The translations under genes and the position numbers were made by a program. Source: Macrophomina tecta (Eukaryota > Ascomycota > Dothideomycetes > Botryosphaeriales > Botryosphaeriaceae). Taken from it: a stretch of DNA of 64,000 bases. The stretch is from the NCBI GenBank assembly GCA_024180945.1, contig JAKSGN010000035.1, forward strand, positions 3,100,001 to 3,164,000. The letters run 5' to 3'. Shown here piece by piece: positions 21,901 to 32,674 of this stretch. The notes beneath the pieces are model-generated. The model did not search any database. It saw only the letters and a program-made list of their open reading frames with translations, and was not told the DNA's origin. The first letter of the stretch is position 1, and the number at the start of each line of letters is the position of its first letter.

Positions 21901-24900
21901 GACTTCAGCACGGCCAGGATGGAGATGAGCATCAGCGGCGACTTGTCCAGCAGCAGGCAAGCAAACTGGCCGCGCTTGAGGCCCCGCGCCCCGAGGTAGC
22001 GGGCGAGCTGGTTCGCCCGGCGGTCGAGCATACGGTAAGTCATGACCTCATCGTCCTCCCATTGCATCGCCACCCTGTATGGACTGAGGGCGCGTGCGTG
22101 CTCTTCGAAGTCTTCGTGAAGGAGTCTGGGCAGGTCCTTCGGGAAGTCGACTGGCGCTAGAAGCATGCGAGCCTCTTCCTCGGTGACGAGCTCGAGGCCC
22201 TGGATGGGAGCGTCGGGCTGTTCTGCAATCCACGACACGGCCTTGGCGAAATGCTCAAGCACGGATCTCGCACGGAACTCTTCCATGGTCGTGCTCAAGC
22301 CAAGTTCCACCCGGCCGTCCTGGAGCACCTCGATCTGCAGCGTTGTGTACTCGGTCTTCCAGCTCGGCCTGTCGCCCAGCCTGCGGAACACCCTGTCTGC
22401 GCACGCGCCCTCTTCGCCGCTGCGAGGCGGCAGGATATTGACCATGGTGTCGAAAAGAGCGGGACCGTGTCCGGAGGCCTTCAGTGCGCCTCTCATTCCG
22501 TGCTGCGAGTACTTCAGCGCCTCGACTGCTTCCTCCTCCGCCCTGGCCAGTGCTTCGGCCGCCGTGGCATCCTTCGGGCCGAAGCGGAATCGGCGCGGGA
22601 TCACGGTCAGCGTGGGCCCGTCCATGCGGTCGATGTCCTTCACGAAGATCTCCCTGCCGGAGACGGGCGTGGCGAAAGTCACGTCGTCGGAATCCAGGTG
22701 GCGCGACAGGACCAGCGCCCATGCCGTGTAAAAGACGGTGCCGGCACTGGCTCTCTCCGCGACCTTGGCCATGTCCAGCGCCACGGTCCGAGTGACGGAC
22801 ACGTGCGACGAGGGGGCAAAGTTGAGCACCGCCGGCGGCGCGCCCTCCAGATATGCCGCCCACGCAGCCCGAGCGCGGTCCTGGTCCATCCGCCTCACGA
22901 CGGCATGGACAAAGCGACGGAACGGCGGCCGGGAGACAGGGCCCAGTCCGAGATACGCGGCGGCGACGTCCTCGTACAGAAAGGCGCTGGACAGAAAATC
23001 GAAGAGGGCGTGATGCATCGAGACCACCAGCGCCGAGCCGTCCACGAGCGCCAGTCTGCACAAGGGCTCGCCCAGCGCGATGCCTGCTTCCCTGTCGGCC
23101 TCTATGTACGCTTCCAGGCCCGTGCCGGCCGGCGCCGTCCACGGCAGCGGCATGGACTTCTTGACGCACTGGACGAGCCCGCCCTGGCCGGCTTGGAATA
23201 CGGTTCTGTAGATGTCACGGCCGCTGAAGACGGCCTCGAATGCCGACCTCAGCCGCGCAATGTCCAGGCCGGAGACGTCCCACACGCGCTGGTAGAGGTA
23301 GTCGCCGCTCCCCTGCAGCGTGAGCCCCACGAGGCTCTCCTGAAGCGGGGTCGCCGGGTACGCGTCCTCCAGCCCGTCCGTCTCAAGGCCCAGGCCGGGA
23401 TCGAGCATGGAAAATGGCGCGGGGTCCTCGTCGGCCGCGGGCGTGGGTTGAGCGTCCCTGACGAGCTCCGCAAGGCTGTGGCGGCCGAATATGGCGTCGA
23501 TTCCCAGGTCGAGGCCCGCCGTAGCCCGCAGCCGGTTGTCCATGCGAATGGCCTGCATCGAGCTGCCCCCGAGCGCGAAGAAAGAATCTTCGCGCCCGAT
23601 GCTTTCGGGCTCCACGCCGAGGACGTCGGCCCAAGACTGCCGCACCAGCCGCTCGGCGGGGTCGGTGACGGGCGTCTTCTGCCCGTCGCGGCCCAGCAGC
23701 TGCTCCGGCCTGGTGGCTTCGACGTCGGCCCGGACGGCACGCCTGTCGACCTTGCCATTGGCGTTCCGGGGAATGCCTCTCTCGCCGTACGGCAGCCAGA
23801 AACGGGGCACCATGAAGTCGGGCAGGGCGTTGTGGGCGAGCTCCAGCAGCTCCGCCACCAGCTGCGGCCATTCGCAGTCCCTCCGCTTGGCGATGGCGGC
23901 CGCGAGGCTCTTCTCGCCGTTGACCTCTGCCTGGACCACGACGGCGGCGGCGACGCCGTCGTGCCGCTCGAGCACCGCCGCCGCCTCGCCCGGCTCCACC
24001 CTCTGCCCGTTCACCTTGATCTGGTCGTCCAGCCTTCCGCGGATCTGGATGCCGCCGCCCGCAAGCCGCACTGCCGTGTCTCCCGTCCTCAGCATCCTGC
24101 CCGCCCCGAACGGGTTCGGGACGAACGCCCTCTCAGTCTCTTCCGGCCGGCCGAGGTACCCGTCGGCGAGCTGTGGGCCCTGCAGGCAGAGCTCTCCCAG
24201 CTCCCCGACGGGCGCCAGATCCACGGTCCCCGGGAGCAGGACGTAGGCGTTGGTCGTGTCGCTCGGCCGGCCCACGAGCCCCGGGCTGTCCCCACGGCGC
24301 AGCCGCCTGCTGAAGTTGAGCTGCGCGCACTCGCTCAGCCCGTAGGACGCGCGGAAGCGCACCACGTCGGCCCACGCGCTCAGCACGGCGGCGCTCACCG
24401 GCTCGCCCACGGTCGTGACCTGCCGGAGGCACGCCGGCTTCGCTGCCGGCTGCAGTGTCGCCAGCATCGACGGGGTGACGCCCAGCGAGTCGATCCGCAT
24501 CTTCGAAACGACGTCGCGGAGCGACAGCATCAGGCGCTCCTTGCTGGTCAGGCAGAGGCACGCTCCCTTGCACAGTGTGGCGAGCACTGTCCGCTGGGCG
24601 GCGGAAAACACGGGGTTGAAGAACAGGAGCCAGCGCCCGCAGCCGCTGGTGTCGAAGTGCCGAATGCCCAGGCTGGCGGCCCCGTGCGAGACGACGACGC
24701 CCTTGGGGTGGCCGGTGGAGCCGGACGTGTAGACGACGTAGGCTCTGTGCGACGGCCCGACCTGGGAGGGGGCGCGGCGGAGGCGCGGGCTGTGGTTCTT
24801 TTGCTCGAGCAGCGCCGGCACGTTCCTCGACCGGTCGGCGAAGAAGCTGGTCGTGGAGTGGTTGGTCAGCACCACCTCGGCCTCCACATCCGACACGATG

Positions 24901-25186
24901 AAGGCATTCGCGAGAGGGCTGCCGATGGGTCCAGGACGGTGTAGGCGGCTCCGCATTGGAGGACCGCTAAGATGCTAGCGATCAGCTCCACCGAAGGCTC
25001 CATGCAGATGGGCACAATCGTGCCAGCCCGCACCTCGGACAGCTGCGAGGCGATGCGATGCGCTAGCACGCTGAGCTCGGAGAACGTGACCAGCCGAGAG
25101 TCTTCAACCTCGATGGCCGGGTCAAATGGATGAGAGCGCACGGCATGCTCGAAAAGGCCGGTGATGGTGCTGGCCGGGTCGATCAA
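18939..25186 (-). CDS. Bimodular non-ribosomal peptide synthetase, A-T-C-A-T-C, one apparent frameshift
   Basis: Multidomain enzyme that activates two building blocks and condenses them on carrier proteins. A1 spans about 25180-23720 (YTSGSTGHPKG near 24700-24735, NANGKVDRR near the end). T1 has LGGSS with the phosphopantetheine Ser near 23560. C1 spans about 23400-22200 with HHALFDF near 23010. A2 is about 22150-20600 with YTSGSTGKPKG, FDASVLDMF and NAYGPTETA. T2 has LGGDS, Ser near 20435. The terminal C2 has DHGLYDG near 19825. This layout is shared by fungal dipeptide/diketopiperazine synthetases. The 2005-codon frame is uninterrupted, but A1's first about 90 codons lie in another frame. 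The switch falls near 24908, where one base seems missing after DPSAALSR. No in-frame ATG precedes LIDPAST; a tiny first exon from an ATG at 25247 with a roughly 40-nt intron is possible. Product unknown. Confidence 0.93.
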
Positions 25187-25247
25187 GCTGGTGCGTCGCC
25201 GTGGGGCGGATGCTGCTTTGGGGCTACCAGTTTCCTGCCATGGCCAT

Positions 25248-26689
25248 TAGCTGATACTCTCCGGTCTTTGGAGTTGCTCGCACCAATGCGGCCGCGGAGC
25301 CGGCGATGGGGCTCCAAGGGTCAAGGAAGCCAAACCCTCGGCCTGCGACGGGGGAGACAATTGTATCTTCCATCCCCTGTTGCACATGTCAGCATCGCCC
25401 GCCTTTTCGTGCCTTGGGCTCATGGGGAGAAAAAATACCGATGCTGAGAATGTCTTGACCTCGAGCGGCAGATGCATTTTGGATATGAAACTAAGGAATC
25501 GGAATGAAAAGAGTGAGGTATGATGCGATGAGCGAATGAAATTGTTCTGCAGAATCGGGATGAAAAGAGCGACGTTTGATGAGACGAAAGAATGAAACCG
25601 TTCTGCGGGTCCTGTTCCCTTCGAGTGGCTGCCTCTCCGATCCTTTATATTCACTGCTTCGACGAGCTCCGGGAGATCTGGCTCCTGCTTTTGTTACTCC
25701 GCGCGCGCCGGAGAAACAAGCCCGGAAACGCATCCGCCTTCCGCTTTCTGGACATAGACTCCTACAATGCGAATTCCTCTGCGGCCGGCTGCCCGGGAAT
25801 AGGTTTTGCATGTGTCGTTTGTGGCCCTCAAAAACCTAAGCTTGCCGGATATGGCACGGAGAGCGTATTTCGTGTGGCACAACGCCCTCCTGCCATATAG
25901 AATACGGCCTGGTCCGCTCATAGCCTGCGAGTAATGCGCTTGTTCTGCTGAGGTGACAGGCTTCCCGGTCATCGAGAAGGGCACTGGGCATCCACGATTA
26001 TCGTCGACGAGAACACTGCCTGGTTCCACTAGCGTGTTCGAGTCCGCGCTAGCGCCTGTTTGATTGCGACGTCTGCCAGATCCTACCACCTAGACTCGTA
26101 TCGCGAGGGGACAGCCCGTTTAGCGTGGCGGGTGGCGTTAAGCCGGCGAACCAACGGTGAGCTAGGTGGCCTTATGTGGCCGCTAAGCTGCCAAGCTAAA
26201 CTAACAAGAGATTCTAACTACCGTAGCCGCAACTTACACTTGGATGCTCCGCTAGTAGTGATTTATAGTTTTAACGAGGTATGCCTTATAGCTCAGCGTT
26301 GCCTAATAGGAATAAGCTTATGCCGGGTTTCGAGAGTAAGTGGTTGCACGAAACGTTGCCCGTGATTTTAACTCGGCCTTGACTTACTCGGGTAAGCAGC
26401 ATGGTAAATTACGGCTAGTTACGTTCGCTCCAAGCAACTTTCTTCGCTAGGTGAGCAAGCTCAAAAGGATAAAGAGGCCGGTGTCATATAGTTTCAATGG
26501 CGACTCTGCTAGACAGCACGTTGGCCGCAATGTAGCTTTAGCGGATCCAACTATCCCTCTGGCGCTCTGTTTTTAGATGGGAACGGCAGACATAGAAATG
26601 CCCAGCTTCGACACTTGGACATCGCTGACCGTATTTGTGGAATCCGAATCTTCCACAGAACTACGCTTCTCTGCTGGACACCGCCGACC
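25248..26689. promoter_or_regulatory. Intergenic region between divergent NRPS and MFS genes
   Basis: The NRPS gene (minus) and MFS gene (plus) are divergent, so this 1.4-kb stretch carries both promoters. A local direct repeat lies at about 25490-25590, where GGAATGAAAAGAG and GGGATGAAAAGAG recur with GATG/GAGACGA spacers. No frame with a recognisable motif was found. The part near 26090-26470 is AT-richer and looks degraded. No specific binding site can be claimed. Confidence 0.45.
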
Positions 26690-28073
26690 ATGGACAAGTC
26701 TTCGGAAAACTCCAGTGAGATGGCGCTCTCGGGGCCAGCAGACATACAATTGCCGGCACCTCCGGCCCCCAGCCCACCGCCGAACGGTGGACTGCAAGCT
26801 TGGCTGCAGGTTCTGGGCGCTCACTTTCTGTTCTTCAGTTCCTGGTAAGGCATCTTGTCTGGTACTCCCTGCGATTGCTTACGCTCTTCAGGGGCATTGT
26901 CAATACTTTCGGCGCATTCCAAACTTTCTACGAATCGCATTATCTGACGTCCAGTTCGTCCTCAGCAATCTCGTGGATAGGAACCACTCAGGGCTTTCTT
27001 CTCATTGTAAGTATCCCTTCATCCTTGCATGCGCAATCGACTGAAGACCGCAGGTCATTGGCGTTTTCACCGGGCCTCTGTACGATTCCGGCCATCTCCG
27101 CGCGCTCATCGTCGCAGGAGCTTTCTTGATCGTCCTCGGGCTCCTCACGGTCAGCATTTCCACCGAGTATTACCAGATATTCCTCTCCCTCGGTATTTGC
27201 ACCGGCCTTGGTTGCGGATGTCTCTTTGTTCCCAGCGTGGCAATAGCTGCGTCATACTTCAGCAGCAAAAGAGCCACCGCCACGGGCCTTACCGCGGCGG
27301 GCGGAAGTGTTGGAGGCATCGTTTTTCCTATTGTCTTTCGGCGCCTCACTGAAGAAATCGGGTACGGTTGGGCGACGCGCGTCATGGCTTTCATCGTGTT
27401 GATCGCTCTGTCTGCCTCACTCCTCGTGCTACGGCCGCGTGTCCTGCCGGCCAAGAAGCGCGCGCTGATCGACACCGAAGCCCTGAGAGACGTTTCCTTT
27501 GTCCTCTTCAGTCTCGCTCTCTTCCATATGTTCATCGGCCTCTACGTCCCCTTCTTTTACATCTCCAGCTTCGCGCAAGCTCGCCTGGGCGACGATGTGT
27601 CCGACGATTTCTCTTTCTACCTCCTCTCTATCATGAACGCTTCCTCGGTCTTCGGTCGCATCGTGCCGAACCTTCTGGCAGATCGGTTCGGCTCGTTTAA
27701 CGTCCTCATCCCATCCGCCCTCGTAACATCCGCTCTTGCGTTTGCCTGGATGGGCGTTGACAGCGTCGCTACCATCGTCATATTCTGCGTGCTCTACGGC
27801 TTCTTTTCAGGCGCCATAGTCTCACTTCCAGGCACGGCGCTTGTCAAGCTGTGTCCTGAACTGAGCCTTATTGGCACGCGCATGGGCATGTCGTTCGGCT
27901 TCGCGGGATTCGGACTTCTTATCGGCAGCCCGATCGGTGGCCAGTTGCTCAGGACCGCGGCGGGTTACACTGCTCTGCAGGCCTGGAGCGGGGCCACTGT
28001 CTTGGGCGGTTTCTTTCTTGTGTTGCTGTCGCTGACATTGCATGTTCGTGGATCGAAGGCTCGAGAACTTTGA
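26690..28073 (+). CDS. MFS transporter, monocarboxylate-type
   Basis: Membrane transporter of the major facilitator superfamily, MCT-like branch, probably plasma-membrane efflux or uptake of a small acid or metabolite. Exons are 26690-26844, 26892-27006 and 27054-28073; introns of 47 nt each begin GTAAGG and GTAAGT and end CAG, and the phases agree (2, then 0), giving 429 aa. After a Pro-rich cytosolic N-terminus, GGLQAWLQVLGAHFLFF starts TM1. WGIVNTFGAFQTFYES and AISWIGTTQGF are typical for the MCT-like family. Then follow GLGCGCLFVPSVAIAASYF and GGSVGGIVFPIVF, a central loop near KKRALID, and six more segments ending in TVLGGFFLVLLSLTL. The gene is intact and divergent from the NRPS, which suggests export of the cluster product, though this is inferred from position only. 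Confidence 0.88.
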
Positions 28074-28852
28074 ACTTCTGGCATTTTGGCCCGGTATGTA
28101 AGATACGCGAAGGTGGCGTGGCTTCTTTCAAACAAGGTCGGAACACAGAGCCGACGTCCGCACATTAATGAACTACGTATTTAGAATACATCATCCCGGC
28201 GGGTGAGGTGATCGAAGTCTAGCAGAAGTGAAAGGAGAATAGAATTAATACCGGTATTATAGCAAACCGCGCTTGAGGCACTACACACCGCGTTGGAGGT
28301 TGTAGGAGCGGGCCTGCTCCTCTTAAACTGCAACGGAAATGACGGTTGAAGGCCGCAAGCTCTCCTAAGTGGTCGTCATCAACTGTCGAGAATAGTAAAT
28401 AAGATGACGCCACCAGGTACTGCATGTACCAACGTCGTGCCATGAGCAATTAGCATGCACTGCTGCTTACTTCAACTCAACAAAATCGTCATAAACCATT
28501 TCCCCGACGTCGAATCTTGGCGCTAAATATACACCAAGCTAGAAATTGGAGGCACTCTGAAATAGCCTCAATTCTAATTCTGGCCCTACAGCTTCTTTCA
28601 GGCCCTAAAAGGAGCGGTGAGATGGCGTTGCTGTTATCACACGTGCACAGGCAGAATTTAACATACCTACGCGGTCGACTGCTGAGGAGCTATATGCGCA
28701 ATCACCGCGACAATTTTTAAGCTTTGACTAGTCGAGCATACGCCCGGGTGCAGTCGGTTATTTGGTACACGTACGCAAACTAACGTCCACTCAGTATAGC
28801 AAAGACCTCCAAGGCAGCCGCACGGAAGAAAAGGAGGGATGCAATCACAGGG
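28074..28852. other. Intergenic, no gene
   Basis: 3' flank of the MFS gene and 5' flank of the reductase gene. Short frames only. Confidence 0.4.
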
Positions 28853-28859
28853 TATAAAA
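28853..28859 (+). promoter_or_regulatory. TATA box of the reductase gene
   Basis: TATAAAA followed by a CT-rich stretch, 55 bp upstream of the ATG at 28914 (context CCAAAATGTCC). The in-frame ATG at 28839 lies upstream of this box, so 28914 is the better start. Confidence 0.55.
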
Positions 28860-28913
28860 CTCTCCTCTGCCCGTCCGCCACCAGCACCGTCTCCACCCCC
28901 TTCATCTGCCAAA

Positions 28914-30038
28914 ATGTCCACCCCAACCATAACGATGACCTTCGACCAGCATTCCACCGATCCATCCAGCGTGGTTCAGGTGCACCGAGGCCGTCTGGAC
29001 CAATATGACGCCCTCGAGCCCAATGAGGTCCTGGTCGCTTTCCTCGTCTCTCCCGTCAATCCGCAAGACCTCGCCGTCATCGCGGGCCGCTACCCTGTCC
29101 AGCCCAGTTTCCACCATCCGCCGGCGAGCGGGCACGCTCCGATCCCGGGCTACGACGGCGCCGCCCGCGTGCTCGGCGTCGGATGCAATGTCGAGGCAGA
29201 CGTCGTCTCCCCGGACGACCTGGTCATCCCCGCACGCCACGGCGTCGGCACCTGGCGCGCGCACGCGAAGCTGCCTGCCGACGCGCTGGTGCGCGTGCCC
29301 GCATCTCTCGCCCCCACGGCCGCCGCCATGCTCAGGATGGCCTTCTGCCCAGCCTACCTGCTGCTCGAAGACCACCGGGACGCGGCGGGGCGCGCTCTCC
29401 GGCCGGGGGACTGGATCGTGCTCAACGCGGCCGGGGGGGCCATCGCGGGGCTTCTCGTGCAGTTCGCACGGATGAGGGGATGCCGGACGTTGGGCGTCGT
29501 GCGGGACGCGTCCGTGTTTCTGGAGCAAGGCGGGCGTGGCGCGGCGGGCAGGCCGGACGTCGTTGTCTCAGAGGCGGAGCTCGCGGCTCGGGGGGCTGAG
29601 GTGGACCCACGCGTCAAAGCGGCCGTCCAGGGAGGTCAGTTCGTGCTCGCGCTTGACGCCGTGTTTGGCGAGGCTGGTGAGCGGGCCGCAAAGCTGCTGG
29701 CGCCCGGGGGTGTGTTTGTGGCGTATGGGTTTATGGGAGGCACGGACAGCGCGTCCATACAACTCACGCCGGAATTGCTGTTCTGGAAACACATCACGTT
29801 TAGGAATTTCAGACTGTCGGACGCGATGGCAGGGCGATCGAAAGAGGAGCAACGGAGGCTGTTCGAGTGGTTTGCGCAGCTTGTGGAAGATGGGATGATC
29901 ATCCCGCCACCAGTAGAGGAGGTAGTGTTGGGCGGCAAAGGAGCTTCGCTAGAAGACACGGTCAAGAAGGCACTCGACAAAGCTTCTGGGAAGGCGGCCA
30001 GGAGGAACAAGCAAGTATTTGTATACGACGCGATGTAA
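28914..30038 (+). CDS. Medium-chain reductase, Etr1/MECR-like enoyl reductase
   Basis: NADPH-dependent medium-chain dehydrogenase/reductase resembling mitochondrial trans-2-enoyl-thioester reductase (Etr1/MECR). Translation from 28914 gives 374 aa in one exon. Family features in order: VSPVNPQDLAVIAGRYPV, with the Tyr near the active site; IPGYDGAARVLGVG; the nucleotide-binding stretch WIVLNAAGGAIAGLLVQFAR; then LALDAVFGEAGERAAKLL and VFVAYGFMGG. The C-terminal helix EEQRRLFEWFAQLVEDG is also typical. No organelle signal is obvious when the second ATG is used; the longer form from 28839 would add a Ser/Pro-rich leader. The gene looks intact. It sits beside the MFS and NRPS genes and may reduce an enoyl or acyl precursor of the cluster product, or it may be a housekeeping paralogue. 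Confidence 0.85.
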   Translation: MSTPTITMTFDQHSTDPSSVVQVHRGRLDQYDALEPNEVLVAFLVSPVNPQDLAVIAGRYPVQPSFHHPPASGHAPIPGYDGAARVLGVGCNVEADVVSPDDLVIPARHGVGTWRAHAKLPADALVRVPASLAPTAAAMLRMAFCPAYLLLEDHRDAAGRALRPGDWIVLNAAGGAIAGLLVQFARMRGCRTLGVVRDASVFLEQGGRGAAGRPDVVVSEAELAARGAEVDPRVKAAVQGGQFVLALDAVFGEAGERAAKLLAPGGVFVAYGFMGGTDSASIQLTPELLFWKHITFRNFRLSDAMAGRSKEEQRRLFEWFAQLVEDGMIIPPPVEEVVLGGKGASLEDTVKKALDKASGKAARRNKQVFVYDAM

Positions 30039-30040
30039 AG

Positions 30041-30338
30041 TATAGGCTGAGAAGATCGTTACCACGCAGCCCTCACTTGTGCACAGAGAGGAAGGTGGAT
30101 GGATCCGGGAAGGATCCCACTGACTAGAAGATGTCCATGTGATAAGGCACGTGACCTCACCACTGAGATCCACACGTCGCTCTTGAGAGCCCCGGCGGCA
30201 TGGGCCAATACCAGATTGTATATTCTTTCTAAGTTACATTGGGATCCATGTTCATTCAAGGCCCAGCATGCTATGTACAGAGTAACTATCCCTTCTCTCT
30301 CATCCAGCGATCTAAAGCCCAGGAATAATGAAAGTAAG
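30041..30338 (+). repeat. Dispersed repeat related to 30986-31244
   Basis: The blocks GGAAGGTGG, GCACGTGACCT, CCACA.GTCGC and ACCAGATTGTATA occur in the same order here and at about 31020-31160. The right part matches 2451-2545. It is probably a diverged LTR copy. Confidence 0.45.
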
Positions 30339-30493
30339 TGTTGGAACAAGTGGTGTGACGGCTTGATCAATGATAAAAGAATCAATTGGAATGAGTTGGC
30401 ATGGTGTTCGAGGAGGGCGGCCGTGGAGTGGCCTTTTATCCTCTCCTGAATAGACTACACTTGGCAAAGTATAATACACGTGATTGATCCAAC
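30339..30493 (-). repeat. Solo LTR, 147-bp family, copy G, inverted
   Basis: A 155-bp copy from TGTTGGAACAAGTGG to GATTGATCCAACA, with target duplication GTAAG on both sides (30334-30338 and 30494-30498). Confidence 0.8.
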
Positions 30494-30985
30494 AGTAAGA
30501 CTCAAGGAAGCCGGACCAAACGCAGGAAATGACAGAAAGGAAACGTGAAAGTAGAGCTCTCCTTCACAAACCCTTCGTGCCATCCTCTTCGAGGCCACTT
30601 CCCGATTGCCAGCTGGCCTGGAACGGCGCGGCTGAAGTACTCGATCCATGTTGGAAGTGGACGTGTGTTTACGCGAGAGCGGGGGGTTCGAGGCGACGAA
30701 GAAACACAAAGGTGGTTTGACGACGCACAGTCGACGTTGAAGCAAGTATGGGAGACGGAATACGACGGAAAATTCCCTGTTAAGATGCTACACCGCCAAC
30801 CAGAAAGAAAAGAGATCTTAATCCAGCTTTTAGTTGACGACGGGAATATAAGCGTATTCGAGTAGACGGCCCAGTTTCTGCAGCTGATTTGCATGAACAG
30901 TACATTCGTACCGACCAACTTTATCACGACCACCCAGGTTGCAATGAAGCCATTGCGTCCTGGCTGTCCCGCTACGACTACCACA

Positions 30986-31244
30986 TGTTACGGCACAGTC
31001 TTCACGGAGTATAGAAAGGAAGGTGGGGGAGCCTCAGGGGAGACCCCACCTAGAAAGATCGGATCACGTGGCTCAGCACGTGACCTTTTCCCCACAGACC
31101 CACATGTCGCCCTCAAGAGCCTGGGCTACATAGAGCAACACCAGATTGTATACGCTTTCCTACTTGTATATAAACCACACTCCTTAGATAGCTTTGACCT
31201 TCGTGGTCAACTTCAACAATAGAATTTGGACTCTATTGGTAACA
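30986..31244 (+). repeat. LTR-like repeat with TGTTAC/GTAACA ends
   Basis: A 259-bp unit bounded by TGTTACGG and TTGGTAACA, with a TATA-like TGTATATAAACC near 31170. It is similar to 2317-2560 and 30041-30338. No target duplication is visible, so the ends are tentative. Confidence 0.5.
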
Positions 31245-31397
31245 CGGCCTTCGCACGCAGTGCTCAGTCTCATCACGTGTTCGACTTGCTCTCACCCTCT
31301 TCTTGTACCCACTCAAGGAAAAAACCCTCGACAGGTTTTCTCCCTCTTTGGTGTTTGGATCCTTAGAGGCAGAGGCCCGCTCGTTACACCACAGAGA

Positions 31398-31544
31398 TGT
31401 TGGAACAAGTGATGTGACAGCTTATTCGGTAATGAAGGAATGGATTGGCATGGTGTTGGAGGAGGGCGGCCATGGAGTGGCCTTTTATCCTCTCATGAAT
31501 AGACTACACTTGGCGAAAGCCAAATACACGTGATTGATCCAACA
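31398..31544 (-). repeat. Solo LTR, 147-bp family, copy H, inverted
   Basis: Full-length near-consensus 147-bp copy ending in TACACGTGATTGATCCAACA. No matching flanks were seen. Confidence 0.75.
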
Positions 31545-32398
31545 GGACCCTTCACGTTATTCTCCGTTTCTGAATAAGAAGATCGGCCTCCGATACAACG
31601 CTACTCAGAAGTGGATTCACGGTCAGCTTCACTGCTCTTGCGCAAGCTGCGACTGGCATCAAGTAATATGGTGGCGGGTGATCGCATTCCGCCACCTATG
31701 CATGCAAGCCACAAGTAAGCGGGTGAGCCGGCCCGGAAACCTATTGTCTCTGGTGAGTGTTCCGTGCTTCGGCCATGAACCCCGCGCTCGGAAACCGGGA
31801 CAGAGGCTGCAGGCCAATCGGAAAGGACGCCGGGGCCGATGCGGCTGAGCTGGACCTGCTCGACTGTTGCGGGGCCGTGTTGTGCGGGATGCCGACTGAA
31901 AATGCACGACTGTTGAATGAAGCCCAACAAAATTTCCGGACCGTGGAGGGCTCCTACGTCGCTCTCCGAATAGCACTGCAGCCAGGCGCTGCATGCTGCA
32001 CGCTAGCACGGCTGTCTTACGGGGGTTAGACAGCTTATAGCTGTCCGAAAGAGCAAGCCGCGCTAGTAGCAAAGCCCTTGGGGTCTCCTTACCGGAGATT
32101 TGTGGATATATACGCGAGTAAGTTTAGGAAATATAGTATCTAAGAGTACAAATGCAAGTTTTGTCGCAAAGCGGTCTTAGATTAATATACGACGGGACTG
32201 GAATCATTATAATAACTATATCTTGCGGTTCTATGCTATGTTAAAGCATCAGGGCACTGTCTGGCTACTTTTCGAGCAATTTTCACACCTTCAATGCGGA
32301 GCGGTCGAGATATACATCGAATCCAGGCTTCCAGAGGCTGGACTTCATTACCTCTCGAATCTATAGCATAGGGGCTTAGTAGTGGTTACCTTGTTTTT
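31545..32398. other. Intergenic, degraded repeats likely
   Basis: No motif-bearing frame on either strand, and AT-rich after about 32100. Confidence 0.3.
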
Positions 32399-32674
32399 GT
32401 TGGGTCAATCACGTGTATTTGGCTTTCGCCAAGTGTAGTCTATTTAGGAGAGGGTAAGAGGCCACTCCAGGGCCGCTCTCCTCCAACACCATGCCAATCT
32501 ATGCCAATTCATGCCATTATGTTGGAATGGAGCAAAAGGACGGAACTCGTCCAGTTACTCCATGTTGCTAGGGGGCCTCTTATAACCCCACCCCCTGATG
32601 TTAGGGTTGGTGGAACTGAAGCATATATCTAACACATTACTACTGAACAAGCCGTCACATCACTTGTTCCAACA
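32399..32674 (+). repeat. Solo LTR, 147-bp family, copy I, interrupted
   Basis: A copy of the 147-bp LTR with ends TGTTGGGTCAATCACGTG and TTGTTCCAACA, split by another short element at 32520-32634. Confidence 0.75.
32520..32634 (+). repeat. Nested 115-bp LTR-like insertion
   Basis: The insertion starts TGTTGGAATGGAGC and ends TATATCTAACA. It is flanked by the 5-bp duplication CATTA (32515-32519 and 32635-32639), which is single in uninterrupted copies. It contains CTCTTATAACCC. It belongs to a different family and is younger than its host LTR. Confidence 0.7.

Noticed and set aside
20721..22160. 479-codon plus-strand frame
   Set aside because: Also antisense to the NRPS A2 domain; composition is rich in Arg/His as expected for such shadows.
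22251..24944. 897-codon open frame on the plus strand
   Set aside because: It lies wholly antisense to the NRPS coding region and results from its GC-rich third positions. Its product has no domain.
28839..28913. Upstream ATG of the reductase gene as a mitochondrial leader
   Set aside because: A TATAAAA box lies downstream of this ATG, and the ATG at 28914 has a better context.
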